From positions 1 through 48,488 of the forward strand of contig URBN01000016.1 of assembly GCA_900546145.1 (NCBI GenBank): a stretch of 48,488 nucleotides of DNA, given 5' to 3'. The translations under genes and the position numbers were made by a program. The stretch comes from an uncultured Desulfovibrio sp. (GTDB taxonomy: Bacteria; Desulfobacterota; Desulfovibrionia; Desulfovibrionales; Desulfovibrionaceae). Under the pieces are notes generated by a model that was not told where the DNA came from, made no database searches, and saw only the letters and a program-made list of their open reading frames with translations. Positions 5,484-13,743 of this stretch are shown here, piece by piece. Every line of letters begins with the position of its first letter. The first letter of the stretch is position 1.

Positions 5484-7104
5484 CTACGATTCCTTTACCT
5501 ACAACCTCGTCCAGTATTTCCAGTGCCTCGGAGAGGATCCGCTGGTTCTCAAAAACGACGATCCGAAAATTCTCGATCTTGCGAAAAGCGGCACGCTCGA
5601 CAAAGTCGTCCTGTCCCCCGGCCCCAGCGTTCCCGAAAAAGCCGGCTTCTGCCTGGATTTCCTCAAACTGCTTCCCAAAACCGTTCCTGTTCTCGGCGTA
5701 TGCCTCGGGCATGAAATTCTCGGACTCTTCGCCGGCGCACCCGTCAAGGTGGGTCCCGTCATCATGCACGGCATGACGAGCGACATCACACATAACGGCA
5801 AGGGGCTCTTCGACGAACTTCCCAATCCCCTCCGCGTCGGCCGCTACCACTCCCTGGTGGTCGTTTCCGATGACGACAACCCCAACCCCAATTTCACGGT
5901 GACCGCCCGAGCCCCCCTCGGTGAGGTCATGGCTCTTCAGTACAACGACAGACCCTGGGTCGGCGTTCAGTTCCACCCGGAGTCCGTCCTGACGCCTGAC
6001 GGCATGAGCCTTCTGGCGAATTTCCCCACAAAAATCATGACCCCATCCACAAAGATTGAAGCCGTTCCGAATACGGTCAGAGAGGAGCACAAAATGGACA
6101 CGAAAATTGAACTCAGGGACATCATGGATCGTCTCGGCAACAGGGAAGACCTCACCGAACCCATGGCCAAAACCGCTTTTGAGGATCTCTTCGACGGCAA
6201 ACTCAGCCCCGCCCAGGCCGGCGCTTTCCTTATGGGGCTCCGTTCCAAGGGAGAAAGCCCTCTCGAACTCGCCTGTGCCGTCAGGACAGCTCTCGCCCGC
6301 GCAGTGAAGGCCGAGGGAGTGCCGGATGATGCCATCGATATCGTGGGCACGGGCGGCGATGGCAGAAGCTCCTTCAACTGCTCTACCTGTGCAGCGCTCA
6401 CTCTCGCAGGCAGCGGCTACCACGTGGTCAAGCACGGCAACAGGGCCGTTTCCTCCACAAGCGGCACGGCTGACGCCCTCGAAGCTCTGGGCATCCCGCT
6501 CTACAAGGATCCGAAGGACGTCATGGACTACATGCACAAGACCAATTTCGGCTTCTTCTTCGCCCCGTACGCCCATCCCGCCTTCAAAAACATCGGCCCT
6601 GTCCGCCGCGAACTCGGCATCCGCACTCTCTTCAACATTCTCGGCCCCATGATCAATCCCGCCAAGACTCCCCACCTCATGATGGGCGTGGCCCGCCCCG
6701 AAATGCTCAGCCTCGTTGCCGACACTCTGATCAAGGCCCCCTACTTCACCCGCGCCTGCGTTCTCCACGGCGCCGGCGGCTACGATGAGGTGACGCCCAT
6801 GGGTCCCTGCAAAATCATTCTTCTCGACCACGGCACCAAAACCAGCATGGAACTCGACCCCGCGAAGTACGGCGTCGAGACCTGCAGCGTCGAGGATCTG
6901 GCCGTGCATACCAAGGAAGAGGCTGCCGCCGTATGCAGGGAGCTTCTGCAGGGCCGGGGCAGCAGACACATGCTCGACATGGTCGGCCTCAACGCCGGTC
7001 TTGCCATCTTCCTGGTCAAGCCCGACGCCACGCTTGATGACTGCGTTGCCGAAGGCATGGCTGCCGTGAGAGCCGGCAACGGAAGGAAATTCGTCAATGC
7101 TTAA
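5464..7104 (+). CDS. trpGD: Fused anthranilate synthase glutaminase and anthranilate phosphoribosyltransferase
   Basis: 546 aa. Residues 1-188 are a class I glutamine amidotransferase with the triad C80 (GVCLGHE), H171 and E173 (FHPES); the usual GHQ is GHE here. Residues 211-546 are TrpD, which transfers phosphoribosyl to anthranilate: GTGGDG (295-300) and KHGNRAVSS (323-331) bind PRPP. The linker at 188-210 is short and polar. Met211 (position 6094) is preceded by GAGGAG at a suitable distance, exactly where a separate trpD would start. This suggests a recent fusion by loss of the trpG stop, and TrpD might still be made separately. Fused TrpGD is known in enterobacteria. It overlaps trpE by 20 nt and trpC by 8 nt. 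Confidence 0.95.
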   Translation: MFLLIDNYDSFTYNLVQYFQCLGEDPLVLKNDDPKILDLAKSGTLDKVVLSPGPSVPEKAGFCLDFLKLLPKTVPVLGVCLGHEILGLFAGAPVKVGPVIMHGMTSDITHNGKGLFDELPNPLRVGRYHSLVVVSDDDNPNPNFTVTARAPLGEVMALQYNDRPWVGVQFHPESVLTPDGMSLLANFPTKIMTPSTKIEAVPNTVREEHKMDTKIELRDIMDRLGNREDLTEPMAKTAFEDLFDGKLSPAQAGAFLMGLRSKGESPLELACAVRTALARAVKAEGVPDDAIDIVGTGGDGRSSFNCSTCAALTLAGSGYHVVKHGNRAVSSTSGTADALEALGIPLYKDPKDVMDYMHKTNFGFFFAPYAHPAFKNIGPVRRELGIRTLFNILGPMINPAKTPHLMMGVARPEMLSLVADTLIKAPYFTRACVLHGAGGYDEVTPMGPCKIILLDHGTKTSMELDPAKYGVETCSVEDLAVHTKEEAAAVCRELLQGRGSRHMLDMVGLNAGLAIFLVKPDATLDDCVAEGMAAVRAGNGRKFVNA

Positions 7105-7906
7105 CCGCTTCGAAACCGTCAAAAGCGAGGAAGTGAAGAACCTGAAGGCGCTCAGGGCCCGGGGGGCGTTTCCGAAACCCCTGGCCATGAAACGCCCGTC
7201 CTTCCGGGACGCTCTCGTTCCCCGGAACGGGCTCCCGGCCGTCATCGCCGAGTACAAGCGGGCTTCCCCGTCCCGGGGCCTCATCTGCGACACCATCAGC
7301 GTGGAAGACACTGTCTCGGCCTATGCGGAGAACGGCGCCTCAGCCCTGTCCATCCTCACAGAGGAAGTCTATTTCAAAGGCGAGCTCGAATTTCTCGCCA
7401 GGGCGAGGGAGCGTCTTGACGCCGGCGGCTTTGCCACCCCCATCCTGCGCAAGGACTTCATCATGGATCCCCTGCAGGTGGAAATGACCTTCGCAACGCC
7501 CGCATCGGCCATCCTGCTCATCGTACGCATGACGCCCGATCCGGAAAAACTCAGGGACCTGCGCCTCCAGGCTGAATCCCAGGGCCTCGAGGCTGTAGTG
7601 GAAATCTTTGACGAACGGGATCTGGAGGCAGCCCGCAAAAGCGGCGCCCGCATCATCCAGGTCAACGCCCGTGACCTCGAGACATTCAGGGTGGATCGGG
7701 AGGAATGCAACCGCATAATCCGGAAAAATCCTCCCCTTCAGGGCGAAACCTGGATTGCCGCTTCCGGTATTCTCCAGGGATCCCACCTCGTCGAGGCCAG
7801 GGCTTCCGGCTACCAGGCCTGCCTCGTGGGCACGGCCCTCATGAAGGACGGACGCCCCGGAGAGGCTCTGGCCGGTCTGATCGCCCAGGCCCGGGCTGCC
7901 CTGTAA
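7097..7906 (+). CDS. trpC: Indole-3-glycerol phosphate synthase
   Basis: 269 aa TIM barrel that closes CdRP to indole-3-glycerol phosphate. Catalytic segments are visible: EYKRASPSRG (52-61, with the conserved E and K), GASALSILTE (80-89), LRKDFIMD (117-124, catalytic Lys) and the late VNARDL. It is not fused to TrpF, unlike E. coli. Its ATG overlaps the trpGD stop (ATGCTTAA), and GGAAGG precedes it. trpF follows after 11 nt. Confidence 0.96.
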   Translation: MLNRFETVKSEEVKNLKALRARGAFPKPLAMKRPSFRDALVPRNGLPAVIAEYKRASPSRGLICDTISVEDTVSAYAENGASALSILTEEVYFKGELEFLARARERLDAGGFATPILRKDFIMDPLQVEMTFATPASAILLIVRMTPDPEKLRDLRLQAESQGLEAVVEIFDERDLEAARKSGARIIQVNARDLETFRVDREECNRIIRKNPPLQGETWIAASGILQGSHLVEARASGYQACLVGTALMKDGRPGEALAGLIAQARAAL

Positions 7907-7917
7907 GGAGTTCCGCC

Positions 7918-8583
7918 ATGTTCGTCAAAATATGCGGCATGACAAGGCAGCAGGACCTGGATATCGCGTCCAGCCTCGGCGCGAATCTGTGCGGATTCAT
8001 CTTCGCGCAGAAAAGCCCCCGCTTCATCACGCCCGGTGCCGCGGCCGCCCTTGATTCGCACGGCATGGCCCGTGTGGGAGTCTTCCTCACCGATGACAGC
8101 GGCTTCATTCTCAGGACTGCGGCGGAAGCCCGCCTCGATTTCATCCAGCTGCACGGCAGGCAGTCTTCCGCAACAGCCCTGGCCGCAGGCCCGTCGCGTG
8201 TCATCCGCGTCCTCTGGCCCGGAACCTATCCGGAAGCAGAGGCTTTCCAGAGGGATCTCGACAAAGCCTCCGGGGAAAGCGCCTTCCTGCTCTTCGACGC
8301 GGGGAAACAGGGATGCGGAGGTACAGGAACGCGCTTTCAGTGGTCACGGCTCGGAGGGGTGCATATCCCCCTGCCCTGGCTTCTCTCCGGAGGTCTCACG
8401 CCGGAAAGCCCGGCGGACATTGCTCTTCTGGGAGACAGGCCGGACGGCCTGGACTTCAATTCCGGACTTGAGGACGCTCCGGGCGTCAAGAACGCCGGGC
8501 TCATGAGGGAAGCCTTCGCGAACCTCAGAAAGGCCGGCCTCGCACCGGATTCCCGTTTTGACTTGAAAGGGCAAAGAAACTAA
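7918..8583 (+). CDS. trpF: Phosphoribosylanthranilate isomerase
   Basis: 221 aa TIM barrel catalysing the Amadori rearrangement of PRA to CdRP. The N-terminal KICGMTR carries the catalytic Cys6; D127 in LLFDAG is the likely general acid; FIQLHG, LLSGGL and LDFNSGLED are the standard phosphate-binding segments. The start at 7918 is chosen because AAGGAG lies just upstream and the KICG motif is normally at the N-terminus; the frame is open further upstream without a better start. It lies between trpC and trpB in a single operon. Confidence 0.94.
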   Translation: MFVKICGMTRQQDLDIASSLGANLCGFIFAQKSPRFITPGAAAALDSHGMARVGVFLTDDSGFILRTAAEARLDFIQLHGRQSSATALAAGPSRVIRVLWPGTYPEAEAFQRDLDKASGESAFLLFDAGKQGCGGTGTRFQWSRLGGVHIPLPWLLSGGLTPESPADIALLGDRPDGLDFNSGLEDAPGVKNAGLMREAFANLRKAGLAPDSRFDLKGQRN

Positions 8584-8682
8584 AAATTTATGGGTTTTCT
8601 GAAAGGGAAACCACTAACCCAAGGAAACAAATGGAGGCCGCGCCATCGGTCCCGGTACAACCGGCGGGCCGCGCGGAAAGCT

Positions 8683-9885
8683 ATGTACAGCACAACTTAC
8701 TATGGTGAATACGGGGGCTGCTTCGTACCCGAACTGCTCATGCCGCCCCTTCTGGAAGTGGATCAGGCCATGCGCGACATCATGCCCACCAAAGAGTTCC
8801 AGGACGAACTCCATGACCTGCTCTTCAACTACGCCGGCCGTCCCACGCCGCTGACTTTCTGCCCCAACCTCTCGAAGGAACTGGGCTTCAATCTCTGGCT
8901 GAAGCGTGAGGATCTGCTCCACACGGGCGCTCACAAGATGAACAATACGCTCGGTCAGGCCCTGCTTGCCAAGAAAATGGGCAAGACGGCCCTCATCGCC
9001 GAAACCGGCGCCGGACAGCACGGCGTGGCTACGGCCGCTGCTGCCGCACGCCTCGGCCTCAAATGCACCATCTTCATGGGCGCCGAGGACACCCAGCGCC
9101 AGGCCATGAACGTCATGCGCATGGAAGTGTTCGGCGCCACGGTGCACGCTGTGGACAGCGGCACCCGCACGCTGAAAGACGCCATCAACGAAGCCCTCCG
9201 CTGCTGGATCTCCAACCAGGAGACAACCCACTACTGCTTCGGCACCGCGGCCGGCCCGGCTCCCTTCCCGGAACTGGTCGCCCAGTTCCAGAGCATCGTG
9301 GGCAAAGAGGCCCGGAAGCAGATTCTCGAGCAGACCGGCAAACTTCCTGACGCAGTGGTCGCCTGTGTGGGCGGTGGCTCCAATGCCATCGGTATTTTCC
9401 GCGGCTTCCTCGGTGACGAATCCGTGCGCCTCATCGGCGCCGAGGCCGCGGGCAGCGGCAAATCCGGCTGCTTCAACTCCGCGTCCCTGAACCTTGGCTC
9501 CCCGGGCGTCCTTCACGGCAACCGCACGCTTCTTCTGCAGACGCCGGAAGGCCAGATCGAGCCCTCGCACTCCGTGGCCGCCGGCCTTGACTATCCCGGC
9601 GTCGGCCCCGAGCACGCCTATCTCAAGAAGACCGGCCGCGCGAAGTACGGCATGGTCCGCGACGGGCGCGCCCTGGCCGCCTTTGAGCGCCTCTCCCAGA
9701 CCGAGGGCATCCTGCCCGCTCTGGAATCGTCCCACGCCCTGGCCTGGGTCTTTGATCATCCCCAGGAACTGCCCGCCGGCGGCAATGTCATCGTCAACCT
9801 CTCCGGCCGCGGCGACAAGGATATGGACATCATCAAGCAGTACCTCGGCGATAAGTACCACATGCCCGAAGAGTCGGAGGACTAA
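8683..9885 (+). CDS. trpB: Tryptophan synthase beta chain
   Basis: 400 aa, as usual for TrpB1. It condenses indole with serine using PLP. The PLP lysine is K85 in HTGAHKMNN, ETGAGQHG and GGGSNAIG bind the cofactor, and the glycine-rich FGTAAGPAPFPE segment marks the TrpA-dependent TrpB1 class. The start at 8683 fits the family start (YYGEYGGCFVPE). The ribosome site is only GGAAAG and lies at the end of a possible hairpin: CCGCGC at 8638-8643 pairs with GCGCGG at 8671-8676. This 99-nt gap after trpF is the only real spacing in the operon. trpA follows after 2 nt. Confidence 0.95.
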   Translation: MYSTTYYGEYGGCFVPELLMPPLLEVDQAMRDIMPTKEFQDELHDLLFNYAGRPTPLTFCPNLSKELGFNLWLKREDLLHTGAHKMNNTLGQALLAKKMGKTALIAETGAGQHGVATAAAAARLGLKCTIFMGAEDTQRQAMNVMRMEVFGATVHAVDSGTRTLKDAINEALRCWISNQETTHYCFGTAAGPAPFPELVAQFQSIVGKEARKQILEQTGKLPDAVVACVGGGSNAIGIFRGFLGDESVRLIGAEAAGSGKSGCFNSASLNLGSPGVLHGNRTLLLQTPEGQIEPSHSVAAGLDYPGVGPEHAYLKKTGRAKYGMVRDGRALAAFERLSQTEGILPALESSHALAWVFDHPQELPAGGNVIVNLSGRGDKDMDIIKQYLGDKYHMPEESED

Positions 9886-9887
9886 CC

Positions 9888-10682
9888 ATGCATATTCTGG
9901 AAAAGAAAGTCCGCGACGCTGTTTCCGCGGGCCGCTACGCGCTCATCCCTTTCCTCACCGCAGGCTATCCCGATGAGGACGCCTTCTGGGAAGACATGGG
10001 CGATCTCGACAAGAACGGCGCCGACGTCATCGAAATCGGCGTGCCTTTCTCCGATCCCGTGGCTGACGGACCGGTCGTGGAAAACGCCAGCCGCCAGGTG
10101 CTCGCCGATGGCATGAGCCTCGCGCGCATCATGCAGGGCCTCAGGGAGCATCAGGGCTTCTTCAATGCCGGCCTCGTGCTCATGGGCTACATGAATCCCT
10201 TCCTCCAGTACGGCTTTGATAAACTGGCAAAGGAATGTGAGGAAGTCGGCGTGTCGGGCATGATCATTCCTGATCTTCCCTACGAGGAAGCCGCCCCCTA
10301 CCGTGAAGCGCTCAAAAAGCACGGTGTGGCCCTCATCGCCCTTGTCGGCCCCAACACCTCAGAGGAGCGCATGAAGCTCTACGCTGACGTGAGCGAAGGC
10401 TATATCTATGTGGTCTCTGTCATGGGCGTCACGGGCGAGCGCTCCAGCGTGGCTCCCGCCGTGGTCTCCACCATGGAACGTGCGAGGCGCTGCTTCCGGC
10501 AGCCTCTGGCCCTCGGCTTCGGCCTGAGCCATCCCGAGCAGCTGCAGATCCTTCCCGACTCAGCCCAGCCCGATGCGGCTGTGTTCGGCAGCGCACTGCT
10601 GAAGCACCTTGCCGCCGGCCTGCCCGCCTCCGAATTCATGGGCCGCTGGACCGGTGAAAACGGCAGGCGGTTCAAAAAGTAA
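9888..10682 (+). CDS. trpA: Tryptophan synthase alpha chain
   Basis: 264 aa TIM barrel cleaving indole-3-glycerol phosphate to indole, which is channelled to TrpB. Catalytic E49 (VIEIGVPFSDP) and D60 (DPVADGP) are at the same numbers as in the E. coli enzyme; SVMGVTGERS and GFGLSHPEQ are the phosphate-binding loops. GGAGG lies before the ATG, which is 2 nt after the trpB stop. It is the last gene of the operon and is followed by a strong terminator. Confidence 0.96.
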   Translation: MHILEKKVRDAVSAGRYALIPFLTAGYPDEDAFWEDMGDLDKNGADVIEIGVPFSDPVADGPVVENASRQVLADGMSLARIMQGLREHQGFFNAGLVLMGYMNPFLQYGFDKLAKECEEVGVSGMIIPDLPYEEAAPYREALKKHGVALIALVGPNTSEERMKLYADVSEGYIYVVSVMGVTGERSSVAPAVVSTMERARRCFRQPLALGFGLSHPEQLQILPDSAQPDAAVFGSALLKHLAAGLPASEFMGRWTGENGRRFKK

Positions 10683-10701
10683 GCATTCCCTGAAAACAAC
10701 A

Positions 10702-10748
10702 AAAGTGCCGCGGGAGACCGGAGTGCTCCGGTTCCCGCGGCACTTTTG
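10702..10748. terminator. Bidirectional terminator between trpA and the ZnuA-like gene
   Basis: A 15-bp perfect stem joins AAAAGTGCCGCGGGA (10702-10716) to its complement (10734-10748), with a further CCGGAG/CTCCGG hairpin in the loop. A T-run ends one side and an A-run the other, so it can stop trp transcription and the convergent minus-strand gene. Confidence 0.92.
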
Positions 10749-10765
10749 TTTCCTGATATCAGCCG

Positions 10766-11752
10766 TTACCTCGCGCCGTTCTTAAGGACCTTGGTAAGCG
10801 TCGCGATATTGGAAGCCATGACTTTTTCGTAGTACCCGGCAGGCGGATTGGCCGGACCGGAAGCCAGGGGATCAAGCGAGATGAGTCCGCAGCCGGCGTC
10901 TCTGGCGAGCGCCCTGGCGATGCGTTCGGGGAACTGCGGTTCGGTTACGATGATGCAACGCTTCTTCCCCGCCTTTATCTTCTTCACAAGAGTTCCGAGC
11001 GCGGCGGCTGAAGGCGGCTCATCGGCCTCCTCCTGCAGGACGCCTATCACGCTGAGACCGGCGTCGTGGAAAAACCAGGAGAGGGCATCGTGCTGCAGGA
11101 TAAACTCGGTGCCGGCGCCGGACGCCCCGAGCTTCGCCACTTCTTCGCCGAGTTTTTTCAGCCTTCCTTCGAGTTCACTTCCCGAGGAGCGCAGTGCTGC
11201 GTCGTCTCCGGCATCAAGGGAAGCGAGTCCCTCTGCGATATTCCGCACCATAACGGCGGCGCGGGCAGGACTCGAGAAATAGTGCGGGTTGCCGAATGAA
11301 TGATCATGATGGTGATGATGTCCATGCTCATCATGGTGTTCAGCCTCATCGTGGTGATCGTCCTCATCATGGTGGTCATTATCCCCGGAAAGAGTCGGAA
11401 TACCGCCGCCGGCATCGATGACAGAGAGATTTTTCAGCTGATCGTGGGCTGAGGAGAGGAAGGACTCAAAGCCGCAGCCATTGATGATCAGGGCATTGCT
11501 GGAGGAGAGGCGCAGCATGTCCCTGGGGGTGAGCGTATAATCGTGAGGGCAGCCTGTCATCGCGGCCACCAGCAGTTCGGGGGTCAGCCCGGGAGTCCCG
11601 GCCGTCACGTCCCGGGTCAGAAGCCAGACGGGATACGTTGAGGCCATGACCTTCATCTGCTCCGCAGCCACGGCACGCGCAGCGATGCCCGGCATACCTG
11701 CCGCTGCAGTGAGAGAAAGTAACCCGCAAAGAAAATCTCGACGGTTAAGCAT
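10766..11752 (-). CDS. ZnuA-like metal-binding protein of an ABC importer
   Basis: 328 aa, cluster A-I substrate-binding protein. The N-terminus NRRDFLCGLLSL resembles a twin-arginine signal and is followed by an Ala-rich stretch to about residue 30. A His/Asp-rich loop at 127-151 is typical of zinc-type (ZnuA) proteins. Metal ligands by position are H70 (CPHDY), H157 (NPHYF), H221 (LQHDAL) and D294 (SLDPLA). AAGGAG precedes the ATG. It should deliver Zn2+ (or Mn2+) to a permease, but no permease or ATPase gene is next to it and no Zur-like site was recognised. The gene upstream on the same strand is unrelated. Confidence 0.88.
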   Translation of the reverse strand: MLNRRDFLCGLLSLTAAAGMPGIAARAVAAEQMKVMASTYPVWLLTRDVTAGTPGLTPELLVAAMTGCPHDYTLTPRDMLRLSSSNALIINGCGFESFLSSAHDQLKNLSVIDAGGGIPTLSGDNDHHDEDDHHDEAEHHDEHGHHHHHDHSFGNPHYFSSPARAAVMVRNIAEGLASLDAGDDAALRSSGSELEGRLKKLGEEVAKLGASGAGTEFILQHDALSWFFHDAGLSVIGVLQEEADEPPSAAALGTLVKKIKAGKKRCIIVTEPQFPERIARALARDAGCGLISLDPLASGPANPPAGYYEKVMASNIATLTKVLKNGAR

Positions 11753-11804
11753 GCAAACTCCTTGACACCCCGGATCCGGAAGGCCCGGACGGGGTTCGTA
11801 AGAT

Positions 11805-11825
11805 GTTCCGCGCCTGCCGCGGAAC
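11805..11825. other. GC-rich hairpin between two minus-strand genes
   Basis: GTTCCGCG-cctgc-CGCGGAAC is a perfect 8-bp stem after the secreted-protein gene and before the ZnuA-like gene. It lacks a T-run on either side, so it may protect RNA ends or weakly separate expression of the two genes. Confidence 0.4.
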
Positions 11826-11847
11826 GCCGGAAGAACCCGGCCCTGTT

Positions 11848-12285
11848 TTAGTGAGAGACAAGTCTGAGTGAATCGGCCACCGGGCCACCCAGCGCGCTGT
11901 CGCCGCCCACGCTGGAGATGATAAAGACTTCGTCATTGGCCCGCAGAACATTATACACGGGCGTGTTTTCCGACGTGACCTCAAAGGAATACGTGTTTTC
12001 GTCCAGCTTCTTCAGTTCCGTGGCTGAAAGATCCCGGGCCACGCGCTCGGCTATGGCGTCCACGGATTTCCCCTCACTGTGTCCGACGCTGACAGCTACA
12101 ACGGTTTTCCCGTCAGGCGATATGACGCGGATGCCGCCTTCCTGGGACGCCTCCGTCCATTTATCCGGAATATCGAGAGTAAAGCGCTGGAATTCGGGGC
12201 CGAATGTCTTCACCGCGGCAGAGGAAGGCGCAGCGGCGAGAAGGGTAACGGCAAGACACACGGAAACGGGAACAATGTGAAGCAT
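11848..12285 (-). CDS. Small secreted protein of unknown function
   Basis: 145 aa with a clear signal peptide (residues 1-23, ending SSAA). The mature part begins with FQRFTLDIPDKWTEA and contains ISPDGKTVVAVSVG, the pattern of small alpha-beta proteins of the DUF1795/PsbP-like type, but no catalytic motif is visible. The ATG at 12285 lacks a good ribosome site; AAGGAGG lies about 25 nt further upstream, so the start is uncertain. It follows the methyltransferase gene by 36 nt on the same strand. Confidence 0.65.
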   Translation of the reverse strand: MLHIVPVSVCLAVTLLAAAPSSAAVKTFGPEFQRFTLDIPDKWTEASQEGGIRVISPDGKTVVAVSVGHSEGKSVDAIAERVARDLSATELKKLDENTYSFEVTSENTPVYNVLRANDEVFIISSVGGDSALGGPVADSLRLVSH

Positions 12286-12321
12286 AAAAGACAGCGGCGG
12301 AACGTTTCCTGCCGCCCCTCC

Positions 12322-13059
12322 TTAAGACCGGCAGCGGGAGGAAGTTCTGGACTCCTCCCCGGCCGGAACGGGATAGACGATAAGAGAAATTTTCTTTGTA
12401 TGCGGCAGGTACAGGGAACCGTCCGGGCGGGAGACGAGTTCCCGGTCAAGCCGGGCGCTCCGCTCTTCAGGCGTTCTCCGGCCTCTGTCGTAATGGGCCA
12501 GGAAGGCCATGGCCTCGTCCCTGTCCGCGAAAGGCTGGCCGAATTCGATATCCATGTCCCTGGCGGAAAAGGGGATGCCGCTGGCGGAAAGGGCCCCGCG
12601 CACGGACGCGTCGTCCTCACCTCCCCTGTGATCGGCGCCGGGAGCGATGGACGGAGAGGAATGGCGGCGCACGACGGCGAGCACGCGGCCGGCATGGCTG
12701 AGAAAGTCTGCTGCGTCCCTGCCCGGCCTGCCAAAGAAGGAGCAGATCACCGCGTCAAAATGCCCGTGAAAGTTTCCAGACAGGACGTCACAGAGCTTTG
12801 GGCACACATTTCCGACACCGGACGCTGACGCGCGGGCAGCGAGGCTTTCAAGAACATCCCTGTCCGTATCGAGGGCCGTGACGGAACGGACCAGAGGAGC
12901 GACGGCAAGGCTCAGAAATCCGAGCCCGCAGCCCATGTCGGCCACATTCCAGGAAGGGGAAAGCCAGGGAGCCATGGCCGCTGCAAGTGCCGCGTGATAG
13001 CCGCTCCCGGCCGCGGCTTCGGCGTACCAGCGCCGGCTCTCCGGAGTCCAGGTCCACAT
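12322..13059 (-). CDS. Class I SAM-dependent methyltransferase
   Basis: 245 aa. The SAM motif I is DMGCGLGF (41-48), with an acidic end of strand 2 (ALDTD) and a motif IV region (FDAVICSFFG). The N-terminus MWTWTPESRRWYAEAA is unlike generic methyltransferases and may be a substrate-binding part. The substrate is unknown. It follows moaC by 11 nt, so they are probably co-transcribed; a link to molybdopterin metabolism is possible but not shown. The ribosome site is weak. Confidence 0.75.
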   Translation of the reverse strand: MWTWTPESRRWYAEAAAGSGYHAALAAAMAPWLSPSWNVADMGCGLGFLSLAVAPLVRSVTALDTDRDVLESLAARASASGVGNVCPKLCDVLSGNFHGHFDAVICSFFGRPGRDAADFLSHAGRVLAVVRRHSSPSIAPGADHRGGEDDASVRGALSASGIPFSARDMDIEFGQPFADRDEAMAFLAHYDRGRRTPEERSARLDRELVSRPDGSLYLPHTKKISLIVYPVPAGEESRTSSRCRS

Positions 13060-13070
13060 ACGGGAAAAAA

Positions 13071-13568
13071 TCAGTCGAGAGGCATGTCGGGGGCGCGGAA
13101 CACCCCGCTGCGGCCGCCGTCCTTGTAAAGGAGGCGCACGCGGCGGATGACAATGTCACGCTGCACGGCCTTGCACATATCGTAAATGGTGGCACAGGCA
13201 GCCTGCACGCCGATGATGGCTTCCATCTCCACACCGGTTTTCCCATCGGTATGCGTCTCGCAGTTGACAAAGATGCGGCAGCCGTCGAGCCGGAAAGAGA
13301 CATCCACCAGGCTCAGAGCCAGAGGATGGCACATGGGGATAATATCGCTGGTGCGTTTGGCAGCCAGGATGGCCGCGATTTTGGCGCAGGTCAGGACGTC
13401 GCCCTTGGGCAGGGCGTGTTTCCTCAGCAGATCCATGGTGTGCTCGTTGACTTCCACGACCCCCTCGGCGATGGCCACGCGCCGGGTCACGGCCTTGGCC
13501 CCCACATCCACCATGCGGACGCTGCCGTCGTCATCAATATGGGAAAATTTTTCTGCACGGATATCCAT
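13071..13568 (-). CDS. moaC: Cyclic pyranopterin monophosphate synthase accessory protein
   Basis: 165 aa, normal length. It converts the MoaA product 3',8-cyclo-GTP to cPMP. The signature segments MCHPL (79-83), KTGVEMEA (110-117) and YDMCKAV (129-135, with the catalytic Asp and Lys) are all present. The start at 13568 has GGAGG six bases upstream; a longer start 28 codons upstream gives residues not seen in MoaC. It is separated from moaA by the antiporter gene on the opposite side, but the two act in consecutive steps. Confidence 0.95.
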   Translation of the reverse strand: MDIRAEKFSHIDDDGSVRMVDVGAKAVTRRVAIAEGVVEVNEHTMDLLRKHALPKGDVLTCAKIAAILAAKRTSDIIPMCHPLALSLVDVSFRLDGCRIFVNCETHTDGKTGVEMEAIIGVQAACATIYDMCKAVQRDIVIRRVRLLYKDGGRSGVFRAPDMPLD

Positions 13569-13651
13569 CGCGCCCTCCGCAAAAAGCTGTTGGGAAAAAG
13601 GCCGGTACGGAACCGGCCGTCCTGTTGTATCAGGACAGGGCCCCGCTGGCA

Positions 13652-13698
13652 AAAGAAATACGGCGCGGCACCCCGTTCCGTAAAGGGAGCACCGCGCC
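13652..13698 (-). terminator. Terminator after the NhaC-type gene
   Basis: GGCGCGG (13662-13668) pairs with CCGCGCC (13692-13698), and the stem can extend inward by six pairs with G-U wobbles. On the minus strand it is followed by TATTTCTTTT. It separates the antiporter gene from moaC. Confidence 0.75.
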
Positions 13699-13743
13699 GG
13701 CAGAAAACAGGGAGACAGCGTCTCCCTCTACAAAACGTCAGTG

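Noticed and set aside
5473..7311. A 612-codon open frame on the minus strand opposite trpGD and trpC
   Set aside because: It lies fully opposite well-conserved genes, has no family motif, and its composition is that expected from the complement of GC-rich codons.
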